DNA from: Arachnopeziza araneosa
Lineage: Eukaryota > Ascomycota > Leotiomycetes > Helotiales > Arachnopezizaceae
Reading direction: 5' to 3'
Length of the DNA stretch: 64,000 nt
Assembly: GCA_003988855.1 (NCBI GenBank)
Contig: QYAI01000032.1
Location: forward strand, 62,001 to 126,000
Positions 12,055 through 24,143 of the stretch are shown here, in pieces. Made by a program: the position numbers and the translations under genes. Position 1 is the stretch's first letter. Every line of letters starts with the position of its first letter. The notes beneath the pieces were generated by a model. That model saw nothing but the letters and a program-made list of their open reading frames with translations. It did not search any database and was not told the origin of the DNA.

Positions 12055-14713
12055 GATAGCAAAGTTTCATGACTAGAATTGGCGGTGAAAGTAATGATTC
12101 ATGAATGGCAAGACCACAATTGGGAAGTTTAGAAATTGACGGCCACACTATGCGTCAAGCACAACTCTAAACAAAGGTGGAGATATAGAGAGTAAAAGTG
12201 GTGGATATCTCTTTCGGCGTCTCACAAAGGGAGATGAACCTGTCTTGTGTTCAGCAACAGCGTCGGCCTCCGGAGCCTCAAAAACGGATCGAGTCTCATG
12301 CATGCTAGCTAGCACTAGCAAAGAGAACGTTTGATCTGTGCCATGTTTCATGACATTCAGGGATATTGCTAAGTATTGGCTTGTAGGACGCTTTGACATA
12401 AACCGCTGGAGAAGAAGCAGAACGAGAATTCCCCCAGAAATTAAACTAGTAATACTAATTTTTTTTTAAAAAAATTAAAATTCTCACAACTTAGACACTT
12501 CGTTACGACGTTTTACATCACTCCGCAGCTTGTCATCTTTCACTTCCACCCAAACCAAAACATTCCCCAAATAGAATTGGCATATCACATGCTAAACTTA
12601 GGATGCTGTAGCTACATGTCTCCCCCGAAAACGAGGGTTTCATTTCTCTTCATTCTTCGCAGCTTACATCTAATCGAGGAACCGACCATGTGTGGGCTAC
12701 CCGCAACCCACAAACCCGTTTACTATCCAGAAGAGAGTTGTTGCCATCCTTAACATACGACGTGATCGACATGCTCTCCAGGAGCCAAGTTACTGGTTAC
12801 CAGCTGTCCGAATCACGCATGCACTGCAAGACAATGAGAGTGTAGACTGTCTTGGTCCTCCTTGTTCTGCACGCTTGGACTTCTAGATAAGCTGCCGTGA
12901 TCAAAACACTCTGGTGATTTATCAACTCCCAATCAAGCAGGAGGCTTCAACATGTCTACCGCTCAAGAGAACTGTAGATACTCAGGTATTCAACATTCAC
13001 CCTACCTTCCTCTTTCAGAACGTCACATGCATGCCGTCATGCCGTCCAGCCACTATCATGATCAATATCAGAACCAAACACCCAGCCCCTAAATGTATAC
13101 AGTGCAGCATAGCACGGCATCAGGACACGGACCCTCACGACACTTTCTACCCGCAAATACGGGGGAGGTAGGCTCATCCCCAGCCATAGATGCTGTAGCA
13201 CCTTCCCCAAATGTTGGGTTAGCATAAGGTTATTTTGTGGCGTTTGGCGGTCCTGCATGGACGAGACGGGAACGGAGGTCCGGGGAGTGTGTCGTGGGTG
13301 GATATTGGCGCGTTTATCAAGCCTCTTCTATTAAGCGAAGGAATGTGGCTATAGCCGAGTAGAGAAAGGGGGGGGAATTTCTATCTCTAAAAATAATACA
13401 TAGACATGGCTTACTGAGGAGAGATAGAGGGGAGGGGGCGGCGACTTTAAGCGTCGCTCAGTCAATCTTTCAAGCACAAGATTCGTATCTCCGATGCGAA
13501 AGATTTTGCCCTACCACTGGGCTTTGTGGACTCATTTCTACGAGTATTTTAGTTTCATGATGTCGTATTGACTTTAATCAAGCAGAGAAATGCCAACAAA
13601 CTGGCGGGTGATGGCATAAGAGGCAGAGGAGGTGATTATTATTAACGTGGACGATGGAAGAAATTTGTTCAGTCAGAGAATATTCTAGCTCAGTGATACC
13701 CTTAGTTACGACAATGAAGATGGCATTGCTTAGTGGAAAACGCCATAAATGAACCAAGGTACGGAGGGAAACCAGGCCAATGTTGGAAGCTCTTTCTAAC
13801 AGTAGACTCTATACAATGGTAAGAAGTATGATGGAGCATAGAAGGGAAGGTTTAGAGGGTCTTCAATCAATGTAAACGCAATGCTCGAAACGGGAGAGGG
13901 CCAGTATTCCAGGAGCATTGTGCTCAAGTGCCATACGATACGGATAAAATGCAAACACGTATGTTAAAGAGTAGGAAGGCATGTCATTATACCTTGTTCG
14001 TTTTCAATCGGCTGGAAGCTGAGGTAGCCAGTTCGCTTGCCAGCCTATTGATCAACTTCATCCCCTCCCGCCAACGACTCTTTTCTCGACACCATTCGCA
14101 ATATATTTTAAAAATAATACCAGTTGCTGCTTTTCTTTTTCAGGTGAGAAGCTTCTAAAACGGCGGGCCTTTTACATCCTATTGCTATTATTGTAAATAC
14201 CGATTCAATTCAATGAATCACTTACAGAAGTTGTGGAGCCAAACAATACATCGCCCTCGCATCAGGTGTGTCTTCTCTGAGGAAGGGAAGCTAGATGGCT
14301 AACAAACAGCAGCGCCAAAAAGATGAAATAGTTGACGAATACGCAATGGTAGCCGCCAGACACGGCATCGAAATGAAGGCGGATATGGTGTTGGAAGTTA
14401 CAAATGACGAGAGTGTTGACATTTCATTCTTTCCTGGAATTGTGTCGACCTCTCTTGTAACTCGACGTTTTGAGAGACTTTCCCGATGCAATTATACCGT
14501 TGGGTTTTATGAGGCTGGATCGAGCGAATTGTAAGTGCAGGAGAAAGCCACTCGATGGTAATGCAGAGTCGTCGAATCACAACAACACACATGGCGTGTA
14601 ACAATGAATTGAGGGTGTGGTAAGGCTGGAGGAAATTGGTATTTATGTTCACTGTTATTCCATCGTCGAGCGTAAAATTAGGGTCTACTCAATTGAAATA
14701 ATCAATAATCAAT
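12055..14713. other. gene-poor stretch
   Basis: No gene recognised in 2.66 kb. It holds an A/T palindrome near 12461-12480, a G run near 13371 and a weak tRNA-like patch on the minus strand near 13470-13540 that does not fold properly. A short open frame at 14295-14534 is not supported. Confidence 0.45.
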
Positions 14714-15718
14714 ATGCCAGGGGAGAGAATCCAGGAAACTATTGACTGTCTCAATACGAAGGCTCATTCTCCATCGCCATCTCTAGGAGGAGCCAATGAT
14801 GCCAACAAGGTTATCAATAGCAGTCCCACTCCGGCAATTTCGACAACGCCGAATCAACCTGTGGTCCCTCAAAGGCCATCATATAAGAAAGCAACTACCC
14901 AACAATTTTCCGCGCGAGGATTAAAAGAGGCCGAAACCAGTCACACATCCGAAGAGACATCAAGCCCTCACACCTCAGAGCCACTCACATCTGCAAAATC
15001 GGCCACGGAAATAAAAAAAGAAGTTCTACAAGGTCTACGAGGCGAATTGACAGAGGTCAAAGACGAAATCCAGAATTTGAAACGCGATCGAGATGCTAGC
15101 CAGCAACAGATACAAGAACTACAGGAGCAATTGGATGACGCGACAGATAAATGGAAGAAAGTTTTGAAGGATTTGAAAGCAAGCGAGGAAGAGAGCGGGA
15201 AGTTGAGGAAAGAAGTTGAGAGGTTAGAAGATCAATTGAGAAAAGAGAGGGAAACTCGGAGAGGACTGGAAGATGAAGTTAAGGAAGCCGCAATAAGGGA
15301 GGAGGGATTACAATCCCAGATAAAGACAGTGCAAGAGGAGTCATACAAGTGGTATGAAAGATCCAACAAAGCAAATGAAGAGATCAGAGTCAACAGACTC
15401 AGAGAGCTGCAATTGATCAAGGATCAGATCAGTGAAAAGAGACTCATCATTTCGGAGCAGCTTGAGAACAGCAGATCCAACGATACCGCACACTTCCATG
15501 TTCCGGCTGGCATTGCAGAAGAAGAAGAAGGGGCTACGGTAGCGGAGACAAACGCCAAAAATAGTAAATCCAAGGGGGGTCACAAGCGTCAGAGTGGAAC
15601 GAGCAGCACCAAGAGCACCAAGAGCAAATCTGAGAGTAGGTTGGACTTTACGCCTCCTTTTAGCACTTTTTCCTTGGCTAAGGAGAAGGAAAAGAGGGAC
15701 AAGAAGAATGGATGGTGA
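14714..15718 (+). CDS. coiled-coil protein of unknown function
   Basis: A single exon encodes 334 residues. I do not recognise a family. Residues about 1-95 are disordered (Ser, Thr, Pro rich: PSPSLGG, SSPTPAIST). Residues about 95-245 form a long, highly charged coiled coil with heptad-like blocks (EIKKEVLQGLRGELTEVKDE, then QELQEQLDDATDKW and KLRKEVERLEDQLRKERETR). The tail is Ser/Thr/Lys rich (SKSKGGHKRQ, STKSTKSKSESR) and ends in EKRDKKNGW. The composition suggests a scaffold or cytoskeleton-linked protein, without evidence for a specific role. No membrane segment or signal peptide is visible. Confidence 0.72.
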   Translation: MPGERIQETIDCLNTKAHSPSPSLGGANDANKVINSSPTPAISTTPNQPVVPQRPSYKKATTQQFSARGLKEAETSHTSEETSSPHTSEPLTSAKSATEIKKEVLQGLRGELTEVKDEIQNLKRDRDASQQQIQELQEQLDDATDKWKKVLKDLKASEEESGKLRKEVERLEDQLRKERETRRGLEDEVKEAAIREEGLQSQIKTVQEESYKWYERSNKANEEIRVNRLRELQLIKDQISEKRLIISEQLENSRSNDTAHFHVPAGIAEEEEGATVAETNAKNSKSKGGHKRQSGTSSTKSTKSKSESRLDFTPPFSTFSLAKEKEKRDKKNGW

Positions 15719-16912
15719 TTAGGGATCTATGCAGATATGTTCAAGCATTCTCTGATCTAGGATTAGTATCAAATTCTTAAAACAAGATGGTGAGAGGGGT
15801 TGTAGAGTTTCGAAAGCGGGCCAGAGCTGATCCACTGCTTGTGCTTGAGTTTCAGATCAACGGCCTCACAACCCGAAAGCCCACGACGCCCATCTCCGAC
15901 GTATCCGGAGTCTTTCTCGCTATAAAGCAGGGATCCGTCAGCATCATAAAATGCATCGTGTGATATAGCCAGAAGTAGCTGCCACAGGATTCTGGGAGAT
16001 GTAGGATGCATTCTTGGCATTGGAGGGAAATCCTCGGTGCTTCTTAGGGTGCAATAAGTCGTGATCAGCTCTCACGCCGTCAATAAGCATTTTCAGCCAG
16101 GTGAAAAGCCAAATCGTGTCAAGGTTTGGCTGGGTAGGTGGGTAAGCATATTTGCCATGGTGCAGCGAAAGCCGTCCCTCATCTGCAGGGCCGGTTGAAT
16201 CACTTTGACCTTTTCAACACCAGGAGGAATGACTTCCTTATCATGTCTAGAGAGGGCGTGGCAATTCGAGGTTATAAGAGAGAGATATACGGCCGTCGGA
16301 GCGCAAAGCGGACAATGGGAAGGTTTCGGTGCGGTCGTTGGATCTGGTGGCTTGGCCGGTGGAGAAGCTTGGGCCAACCGCTCCCTCGTTCGCTCCCTCC
16401 ATCGCCCCAAGGCATCCCAGCAACATCACACCTTAAACAAGGCGCCGCCATCACATTCTTGACGCACGCTATCTCCTCCTCCCTAGTGCTTGCGGGGAAG
16501 CATTATACCACGTCCGTCATCCCATCTGCCGAATCTTTCGCTGCAACTGGCTCGCTGCCGGCCCCCCGGTTCAACGTCGTTGCGTCTATGGCTGATTGGG
16601 ATGGGCACGGTCGATATAGCAACTCTTTTATGATGCTCTAATTCTCTGACGAAGCTCCCCTGGTTCATCAGCAGTCATGTCCAATCTCGCGTCCCAATCA
16701 TCAAGCGCCATGGCTGGAGATCGTTGCTTCATGGGCTATGGCAGCAGTGCGTGATAGGGACGTCCCCAGGCTGGGGATGGAAGCTTCCCCTCATTGTCTC
16801 TTGGTTCTTGCAGCAGGCATCAGCTGGATCCTTATAAAGTCGGGAACACCCCTTAGCAGAGAGGGCATTGAGCTGTTTTCGCTCACTATTTCCCGGACCG
16901 AATATAGTGAAG
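15719..16912. other. intergenic, nothing recognised
   Basis: Several overlapping open frames on both strands between 16093 and 16668 show no family resemblance and are read as chance. The promoter of the downstream sugar transporter should be in the last few hundred bases. Confidence 0.45.
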
Positions 16913-18787
16913 ATGGGTCTCGCTTTGAAGAAGCCTCAAGACGTGCCAGGCAAGTCATGGCCGGCCATTCTGATTGGATTCTTTGTAGCCTTTGGCGGTA
17001 TCCTCTTTGGATATGACACAGGAACCATCAATGGCATCATTGCTATGCCGTAAGCTTCCTCTACATCCAGCCTGCCATCTGCTAATCAAGACAAGCTTCT
17101 GGTTACAAGAGTTCTCCACTGGTCATAAAGATGGAAGCGGAAATCCAGCCATCACTTCGAGCCAGCAATCTGAAATTGTTTCCATTCTTTCTGCTGGCAC
17201 CTTCTTCGGCGCCCTAGGTGCAGCGCCCATTGCAGACAGGATCGGAAGAAGATGGAGTTTGATTGTATCCTCCTGTGTCTTCTCATTCGGCGTGATTTTA
17301 CAAGTCGCTGCTACCGGCATCTCTCTCTTTGTTGCTGGTCGTTTCTTCGCTGGGTTTGGAGTTGGACTTATCAGTGCATTAAGTAGATCTCCCTACGTCA
17401 TCCTAACAGGCATCGCTGATAGCCACAACCAGTCCCACTCTACCAATCAGAAACAGCTCCCAAATGGATTAGAGGTGTAATCGTTGGCGCCTACCAGTTT
17501 GCCATCACAGTGGGCCTCCTTCTAGCCTCAGTCGTCAACAATTCGACAAAGAATCGTAATGACACCGGCTCTTATCGAATTCCTATCGCCGTTCAGTTTG
17601 CGTGGGCCATCATACTCATCAGTGGTATGCTTCTTCTCCCTGAGACCCCACGATACCTCATCCGATCTGGAAAACCTGAAAAAGCGACTGCTTCTTTGGC
17701 CAAACTCCGCAGATTGCCGATTGATCACCCAGCTATCCAAGATGAACTTTCCGAGATCCAAGCAAATCATGAATATGAGCTTTCCCTAGGAAAGTCTACC
17801 TATCTAGACTGCTTCCGGGGAGGTCTTCTCAAGAGACAAATGACAGGGTGCTTGCTCCAAGCATTGCAACAGCTCACAGGTATCAACTTTATCTTCTACT
17901 ACGGGACACAGTACTTCAAAAATTCTGGCATCACCAATTCGTTTATCATTAGTATGATTACAAGTGCCGTGAATACCGCATCTACTATTCCCGGTCTTTA
18001 TGCCATCGACAAGTTTGGGCGCCGTCCTCTACTATTCTGGGGAGGTAAGTGTATACTTGTGTTTCTAATTCCTTACCAACCAACTAAGGGCTTGCTAATT
18101 CCTTTACCATCTAGCCATTGGTATGACCATTTCCCAACTCCTCGTTGCCATTCTAGGCACGACTACTACAGGGCAAGACCCTGTCACTGGCAAGGTATTC
18201 TCCAAGAATCTTGAAGCTCAAAAGGCCTCTATTGCCTTCGTTTGCATATATATCTTTTTCTTTGCATCCACTTGGGGACCTATAGCTTGGGTAGTCACTG
18301 GTGAAATCTACCCATTGAAAGTTCGCGCCAAGGCGCTCTCGATGACCACAGCCACGAATTGGCTTCTGAATTGGTATGGCATTTTTTCATATTCAAATTC
18401 TATTCTTTCTACTCGAGCTCTTCCGGGTATGACCGCTATATACAATGCTAATGTTATGACAGGGCTATTGCATATAGCACACCCTATCTCGTTAATTGGG
18501 GTCCTGGTAACGCGAATCTCCAATCCAAGATCTTCTTCATTTGGTTCGCCTGCTGCTTTTTGTGCATCGCCTTTGTGTACTTTATGATCTATGAGACCAA
18601 GGGCTTGACGCTGGAGCAGATTGATGAGTTGTATGCCGAGGTGAAGGTTGCAAGTAAGAGCCCAGGCTGGATGCCTACCACGACATTTAGGCAGATTCGT
18701 GCACAGAGCATTGCAGCTCAGGGTGGGTTGAGTGAGAAAAAGGTAGAGACTGATGAGGCTGGTCACATAGAGGGTAAAGAATATTGA
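16913..18787 (+). CDS. MFS sugar transporter, hexose type
   Basis: Five exons (16913-17049, 17096-17382, 17433-18044, 18115-18373, 18463-18787) encode about 539 residues with 12 predicted helices. Signature motifs are all present: FGGILFGYDTGTINGI in helix 1, DRIGRRW between helices 2 and 3, GRFFAGFGVG, PETPRYLI at the end of the first half, QQLTGINFIFYYG in helix 7, DKFGRRPLL, and YETKGLTLEQIDELY after helix 12. QQLTGINFI and the overall pattern fit fungal high-affinity glucose and monosaccharide proton symporters of the plasma membrane; substrate is inferred from the family. All four introns are 46-89 nt with canonical borders. Confidence 0.92.
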
Positions 18788-20506
18788 AATGAGAAGGAGA
18801 GTTAGACTTGTTTCTCCTCTTTGATGGAAAGGTGGCAACAATGGGTAGTTTGTTGTCTGAGTCGGATTATGAAGTTTATGTGGTATTACAGTAATGAAGC
18901 TTGATATTTAACTAGAAATATTCCATGGCAATGAGCAGTTGTATTTTCAAGTTAACAAGTCCATTAAGCAGGATCATGGTGCTAGCTCTCTGAACTTGCT
19001 TGTCTTATGGTAGCCATCATCTTCTCATCCCCTGTGGAAGTATTACGGCGGATCGATGTTGAGCTGTCAAGCATGAGCTTACTTATGAGTCTAAGTGTCC
19101 CTCATTCTTTCCTCATTATTCCCCAGCTGTTTTGTTTTCATTCTGTTCCCAAAGTGCACTTCTTACCTGGCTTCAAGTTGCAATTACAAGTGTGGCTACA
19201 GCAGGACGTCATGTCTACCATGCAGAGTGAGGATCTCATGATGATTTGATTCATACTTGAGAGAGGCAGGTCCATCTTTACAATTTGATTACAAAAGCTA
19301 ACCTCAGGCTCCAGTCTCCCAAGTTGATATGTACTGTGTAGTTGTCGATCCTAAATGATTCCGAAGCTCGAATCCTCTCCCACAAAAGTCCCAAGGTCCA
19401 ACCTGAAGACATCTCACCGCCCTCGGCGGAGGCTGCACTTGCTCTACCTACCATATATAATTAAATAAGCCGGTCTCGTTCATCGCCAATCCCCAATCGC
19501 CAATTGAAAGACGCAAGCTTGGTAGCCGATTGGTAACCGTATGTTCCCGGAATTCGCAAATCAAGCTTGTAAAACTCTCCCCTCCAGAGTGTAAGAGGTT
19601 CCGACCCAAAGGAAAAGAAAAAAGTCGACTGGTCACCAACTCACGGCCAGACAGAGCCTCACAGCCACCAACTCACAAATCAAGAATCAACAGGTAAGAC
19701 TCTGTTAACTACCATAACTAACATTGATAGGTATATACCAAACAAGCCTCTCGGGGTCATTTTTTGGGGGGTAATTATTCCAGGTGTTTATTTTAGAGGT
19801 CTAGATTTTTTTAATTGTTGCCAAATAGGATACCACGTGCGGGTTTGTGGTGTTGATATTTACTTCTAAGCGAGCTTGTCGGCGATGAGGAATGGAATTT
19901 GTTCGTGCGCTCTCTGGTTCTCTTCCTTCTGCCAATACTCAAGGGGTATACGAAGTAGAATGAATCGAAGTACACCCATATGAAGAAGGAAATATGAAGA
20001 GGTCGCTTGAACACAGAATTGCATGGATCGCATTGAACCAATTTGGGAGGGCAAGGATACGCGCCACACGCGGTGCCACCAACAGCCAGCCAGCCGCTGC
20101 ATTTCTTGGCTCGTTTTACACAAACCCTGGGGCTCCCTCAATCTCTACCAAACCGATCCGCATACGACTTCCACTTGACGTGACAATGCCATCCATTTAC
20201 CCCAGACCCACCGACGCCCATCAAGATATTGGATGAGGAAACTCGAAAGGCAACAGATGGACGACTGGGATCCAACCAGGTACTCGTACCATCGGTCGCA
20301 TGGGGGAATTTTAATTGTTGATCGGCTGAATATCATCAAGTGCCGTCCAGATCCTCCCTTCCTTGATGCTCGACAATCATCCTCGCTCTTATTTATGACC
20401 TCGACCAGGTAATCCTCTTTCTCCTCTTCCTCACGTCTTTCATTTTCCTCTTCTCTCTACTTGGGACCCAATCCCAACCACGGTCATTACACCACAATCA
20501 TTCAAA
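18788..20506. other. intergenic, nothing recognised
   Basis: No coding, RNA or repeat feature supported in 1.7 kb. Pyrimidine-rich DNA just before 20507 is typical of a fungal 5' UTR. Confidence 0.45.
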
Positions 20507-21559
20507 ATGCTCTACCTCCTACCTCTCCTCGCCCTTGATGCCTCTGCAGCCAGCATTCCACGCCAAACGACCTCATCATGCTCCCTCGTCCTGACCGCTA
20601 TCGGTGATTCAACGGGTTCCATCAGGGGAGATAGTATCGGCGAGAATCGAATTGGAGGCGCAAATACTCCAGGGTCATATTATCTCAGCAACAACCAGCT
20701 TTACGACTCCCTCGACCACTACTGTGGCATCTCCCCTACGTCCTTCCAATTCCAATGCCGAGCCGCTTCCTTTGGCAGCACGACCTTCGCCTTTGCAGAT
20801 GATGGGAATCTATTGCATGATGGGTCGGAGAAATGGGTAGCTTGCCCAGCTGCTGGCTCTGGAGATGATGGTAGCTACAATATCTTCAGCGACTTAAAAG
20901 CAGTCGAGACTGGCTGTGAAGCCGTAACGATCAATTCAGCTGCATCTTGTCTCGCTGCGACCGCGGCAACGTCAGCTCCTGTCTACCAGGTCTACTCCCC
21001 AGCAGCCTCAAGCCCCACCAACGCAACTCTCAATTCAACCTGTCCTACGAACCTGAACTCAACGCGGTTCCAGTTCCCACACCTCATAGTACCCACATCT
21101 CCAAACGCTACCAACTATGCTTTCGGCAACTCCGTCAAAGCCTACATCTCTCCCATCAACACCACCCTCTTTAACTTCGACATCCCGTCAACCAGCCCAT
21201 ACACCGGGACTTGCTCTTTACTCTTCCTATTTCCTTATGGTTCCGACTTAGATCCCTCGGCCGGTAAGTACTATTTCAGCGGTCTTGAAGAAGAAGAGGG
21301 CGAGCACGGAGGTCTCGATTTCGCTCTTCTATCTGGAGTAGCTAGCAATGCCACAACGTTCGCCACTACCCCGGCTGTCGCAACCGATTTTGGCAAGACG
21401 GAAATCATTCCTGGCACTAATTATACGATTAAGAGCTTTCCTTGCCAGTCTGGGAAGACGATCACGATTAGTGCGAGTAGCAAGGGGAATGTGGAGTTGG
21501 ATTATTTCCAAAATAGTGGGGTGCAGCCGATTGGGTTGTATATTGTGCCGTGTTCTTGA
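20507..21559 (+). CDS. secreted But2-domain protein
   Basis: A single exon encodes 350 residues. The first about 20 residues (MLYLLPLLALDASAA) form a signal peptide, followed by SIPRQ. An N-terminal Cys-containing region (residues about 23-150) is joined by an Asn/Thr/Ser-rich linker with several N-glycosylation sequons (NATLNST) to a C-terminal domain. That domain carries the pattern of the fungal But2 C-terminal domain (Pfam PF09792): FQFPHLIVPTSP, TTLFNFDIP, CSLLFLFP, YYFSG, PGTNYTIKSFPC and FQNSGVQPIGLYIVPC. The family name comes from a yeast ubiquitin-like-binding protein, but members like this are extracellular or wall-associated and their role is unknown. Confidence 0.87.
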   Translation: MLYLLPLLALDASAASIPRQTTSSCSLVLTAIGDSTGSIRGDSIGENRIGGANTPGSYYLSNNQLYDSLDHYCGISPTSFQFQCRAASFGSTTFAFADDGNLLHDGSEKWVACPAAGSGDDGSYNIFSDLKAVETGCEAVTINSAASCLAATAATSAPVYQVYSPAASSPTNATLNSTCPTNLNSTRFQFPHLIVPTSPNATNYAFGNSVKAYISPINTTLFNFDIPSTSPYTGTCSLLFLFPYGSDLDPSAGKYYFSGLEEEEGEHGGLDFALLSGVASNATTFATTPAVATDFGKTEIIPGTNYTIKSFPCQSGKTITISASSKGNVELDYFQNSGVQPIGLYIVPCS

Positions 21560-22221
21560 TGTGCAGCTACAAGAAATTTTTGTCTGACCAAATTAAAATA
21601 CAGAGAATTGGTTGGCTGGGTTAGATCACAGAATGGTACCGTGCATAGGAGCAGCTCTGTTGACACCTCTACATAGAAAATGATAAAGATAATCTTATTC
21701 AAGCAATACCACTCTCAAAGTGAGCTTTCCAGCACAAACAGAAACCCCAAGAAAAAACCGACTTCGACAAATCATCTCCATGGCACGAGCCAGAGGCATG
21801 TAAATGGATTGATTCATTCTTGTGATCCCCTTGACACAAACTATATTCTAGAGGAGAAGAGAAGGGTTGGAATTCTTCGCTCTTGGTAGCGGCAGGACTC
21901 GAGGGTTTATCTGGGACTCTCTTGTAGATTTGCAGATTTACCATGTTATGTTGTGTTGGGGGGTTTCTACACGGCGATCAGTCGTGAAATAGGTTGATTG
22001 CCTCGCTTTACTATGGATACGGTGGAGACAATTCATTGCATCAGAAGCTAGAACCTGATTTACCCTAGATAGTCTCGTGTATATATTTATGTGTATGCAA
22101 ATAACGCCAACAAAAGCTTGTGAAAGCCTGATATGCCCGAATGTAAATAGCACAGTCTAGAACTCACATGTCCCCCGTCTATATATGCTTGAATGTACGC
22201 CTTCGAGTCACCAATCATGAA
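21560..22221. other. intergenic between convergent genes
   Basis: This 662-bp stretch holds only the 3' ends of the But2-domain gene and the downstream MFS gene. Nothing else is recognised. Confidence 0.5.
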
Positions 22222-24143
22222 TCAAGCAGCTTGCTCCAACCCTTCTTCCCATTCCTCTTCTTCATTTTCAGCGGGTGTCTCCGCACCCCTTTCCGACCCC
22301 TCATCTCCATCTCCCGCTATAATAACCAACTCCTCTCCCTTCGCCCACCCCGTGCTAGCTTGGACAGCCACGACCAACACTGCTATCCCAGCACCAACCA
22401 AAAACAACTTCCTCAGGGCGATGCTATAGCTTTCTATTGCTATCGCCTTCTCCACACCCTCTAGTCCCTTCACTAACGCTGGCCCTCCAAGTAATCTCCT
22501 GACCAATTCCTCTCTCCCTTCCAACCCGCCATTCGCCTCAAAACCATTCTCTAAACTGGTCTTCAATATTCTTAAAAACAAGCCACCACCAATAGCACTC
22601 CCAAAGCTACCCGCAAACCCACGGAACGTGGCTAGTAGACTCGTGGATATAAAATGCGTGCTCGGAGGAGTGAGATGCAGGAGGTGAGCAAGGGTATAAC
22701 ACAACGTGGCACCGGTACAGAGACCATTGATGAAGAGGACGAGGAGATAAGTCCAGGTTGCGGTCTGAGGGACTGAGATTTGCGATAAAATGGTAACGGT
22801 TATGCAAAATATAAATGGCGAGATGATGCTCGGAAACCAGAAGGAGCCTGTTCGTCGAACATGGAAATAGCCAGTGATGATCCCTCCGCAAGCAAAACCT
22901 ATGTTTGTAGGGATTATGATCGAGCCCGCTGAAGCCGGGAACCAGAGACGGACGGCGAGAGCGTAGGTCGGTGTGTAGAAGAGAATCATCCAGCGGGAGG
23001 ACATAAGGAGGAGCTGTGCAAAGCAGGAGAGGAGAGCGCCTCGGGAGTGGAGAACTGCGATGGGGATTATGGGGTCGGTTGCTACGTTGAGTTCCACATA
23101 AATGAAAATTGCTAGGAGCAGGAGAGAGATAATGATGGGTATCCAGAGGATGCGGGAGAAGGAGAGGCCGAAAAGGAAAAGGATGAGGGTGCTGGTCAGA
23201 GTGACAGCACCAAGGTAATCGATTTTGGAGACTTTTTGGATGAGGGTCGTAGAAATTAGGGAAGTAGGCCCTGATCTGAAGTTGCTGGGGATGGAGAAGA
23301 GGAGTCCGAGTCCGAAGAGGAGAGCGAGAGGGGTTTGGATGCAGAATAGGAAGCGCTGGATTGTTAGTTAAGTTCACTCAATATAGATACTACTTACCCA
23401 TCCAGTCACTGGTAATAGAGCACCGGCAATAACCGCACCAAAAGAAAGACCAATGGTGAATCCAGTGTTTACTAATCCGATGAACAAACCTCTCCTCTTC
23501 TTACCGGCCAGTTCGAGAACCAGGATGAAGGAAATAGTCATGATTCCCGCAGCTCCAATGCCTTGAATCGCTCTTCCAACCAAGAACACCTCCAATTTCC
23601 GAGCTTGAGAAGTCACAATACCTCCCACAGCGAAGAAGAGTGCCGATCCGAAGACACATATTCGTGGGGAGAAGATCTGAGCTAATCTGGCTACGAGAGG
23701 TGACGTGCTAGACATGGCTATCTGCATCCGTTTGAGTATGTTTAACAGATATAAGGGGATATGTTCCTACCAGATAAGAAGAGGTAAACCAACTCGCCTG
23801 AGCAAAAGCGTCCAAATCTTCCGCTATCTGGGATTGGGTAGTGGTAATCCCAGACATGTTTGCAGCTACTAATCATCAGCAGAATGTCTCATACAGCTCT
23901 GGATATTCTACCCTGAAAGAAGATCAACCCGCCAAGGCTTAGTACAATCAATATTGCTCTGCCCTTTCCGACTTGCTGGTTAGCCTTGTCGAGATCTCTT
24001 CCCTCTTCCTCATCACCGCTCGTCACTCCGTCTGTCAAGGTCTCTGAGCTTGCATCATCTCTATGGGCTTGTCTTTGTTCCCTCAAAAGCGGCGTCTGTT
24101 CCCCTGCACCTCGAACCGTCGCATCCGCATCGTCGACTCCCAT
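22222..24143 (-). CDS. MFS transporter, Vba/Fnx-like (DHA2)
   Basis: Four exons (24143-23912, 23868-23771, 23721-23398, 23355-22222) encode about 595 residues. After an acidic cytosolic N-terminus with TPLLREQR, the fold begins ILIVLSLGGLIFFQ/VAANMSGITTTQSQIAEDL. Further motifs are QASWFTSSYLIAMSSTSPLVARLAQIF, FLVGRAIQGIGAAGIM and GFTIGLSFGAVIAGALLP, which define the 14-helix DHA2 branch. Closest by pattern are fungal Fnx1/Vba proteins, which move basic amino acids into the vacuole or export toxic compounds; the substrate here is not known. The C-terminal tail is strongly acidic (NEEEEWEEGLEQ). The third intron is only 42 nt. Confidence 0.86.

Noticed and set aside
13470..13540. tRNA-like sequence on the minus strand (GCCCAGTGGTAGGGC resembling a D-arm)
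   Set aside because: The following bases do not make a 5-bp anticodon stem with a 7-nt loop and the expected T-arm sequence is not in place; at best a remnant.
16138..16641. Plus-strand open frame of 167 codons upstream of the sugar transporter
   Set aside because: No family resemblance, several competing frames on both strands in a GC-rich patch.
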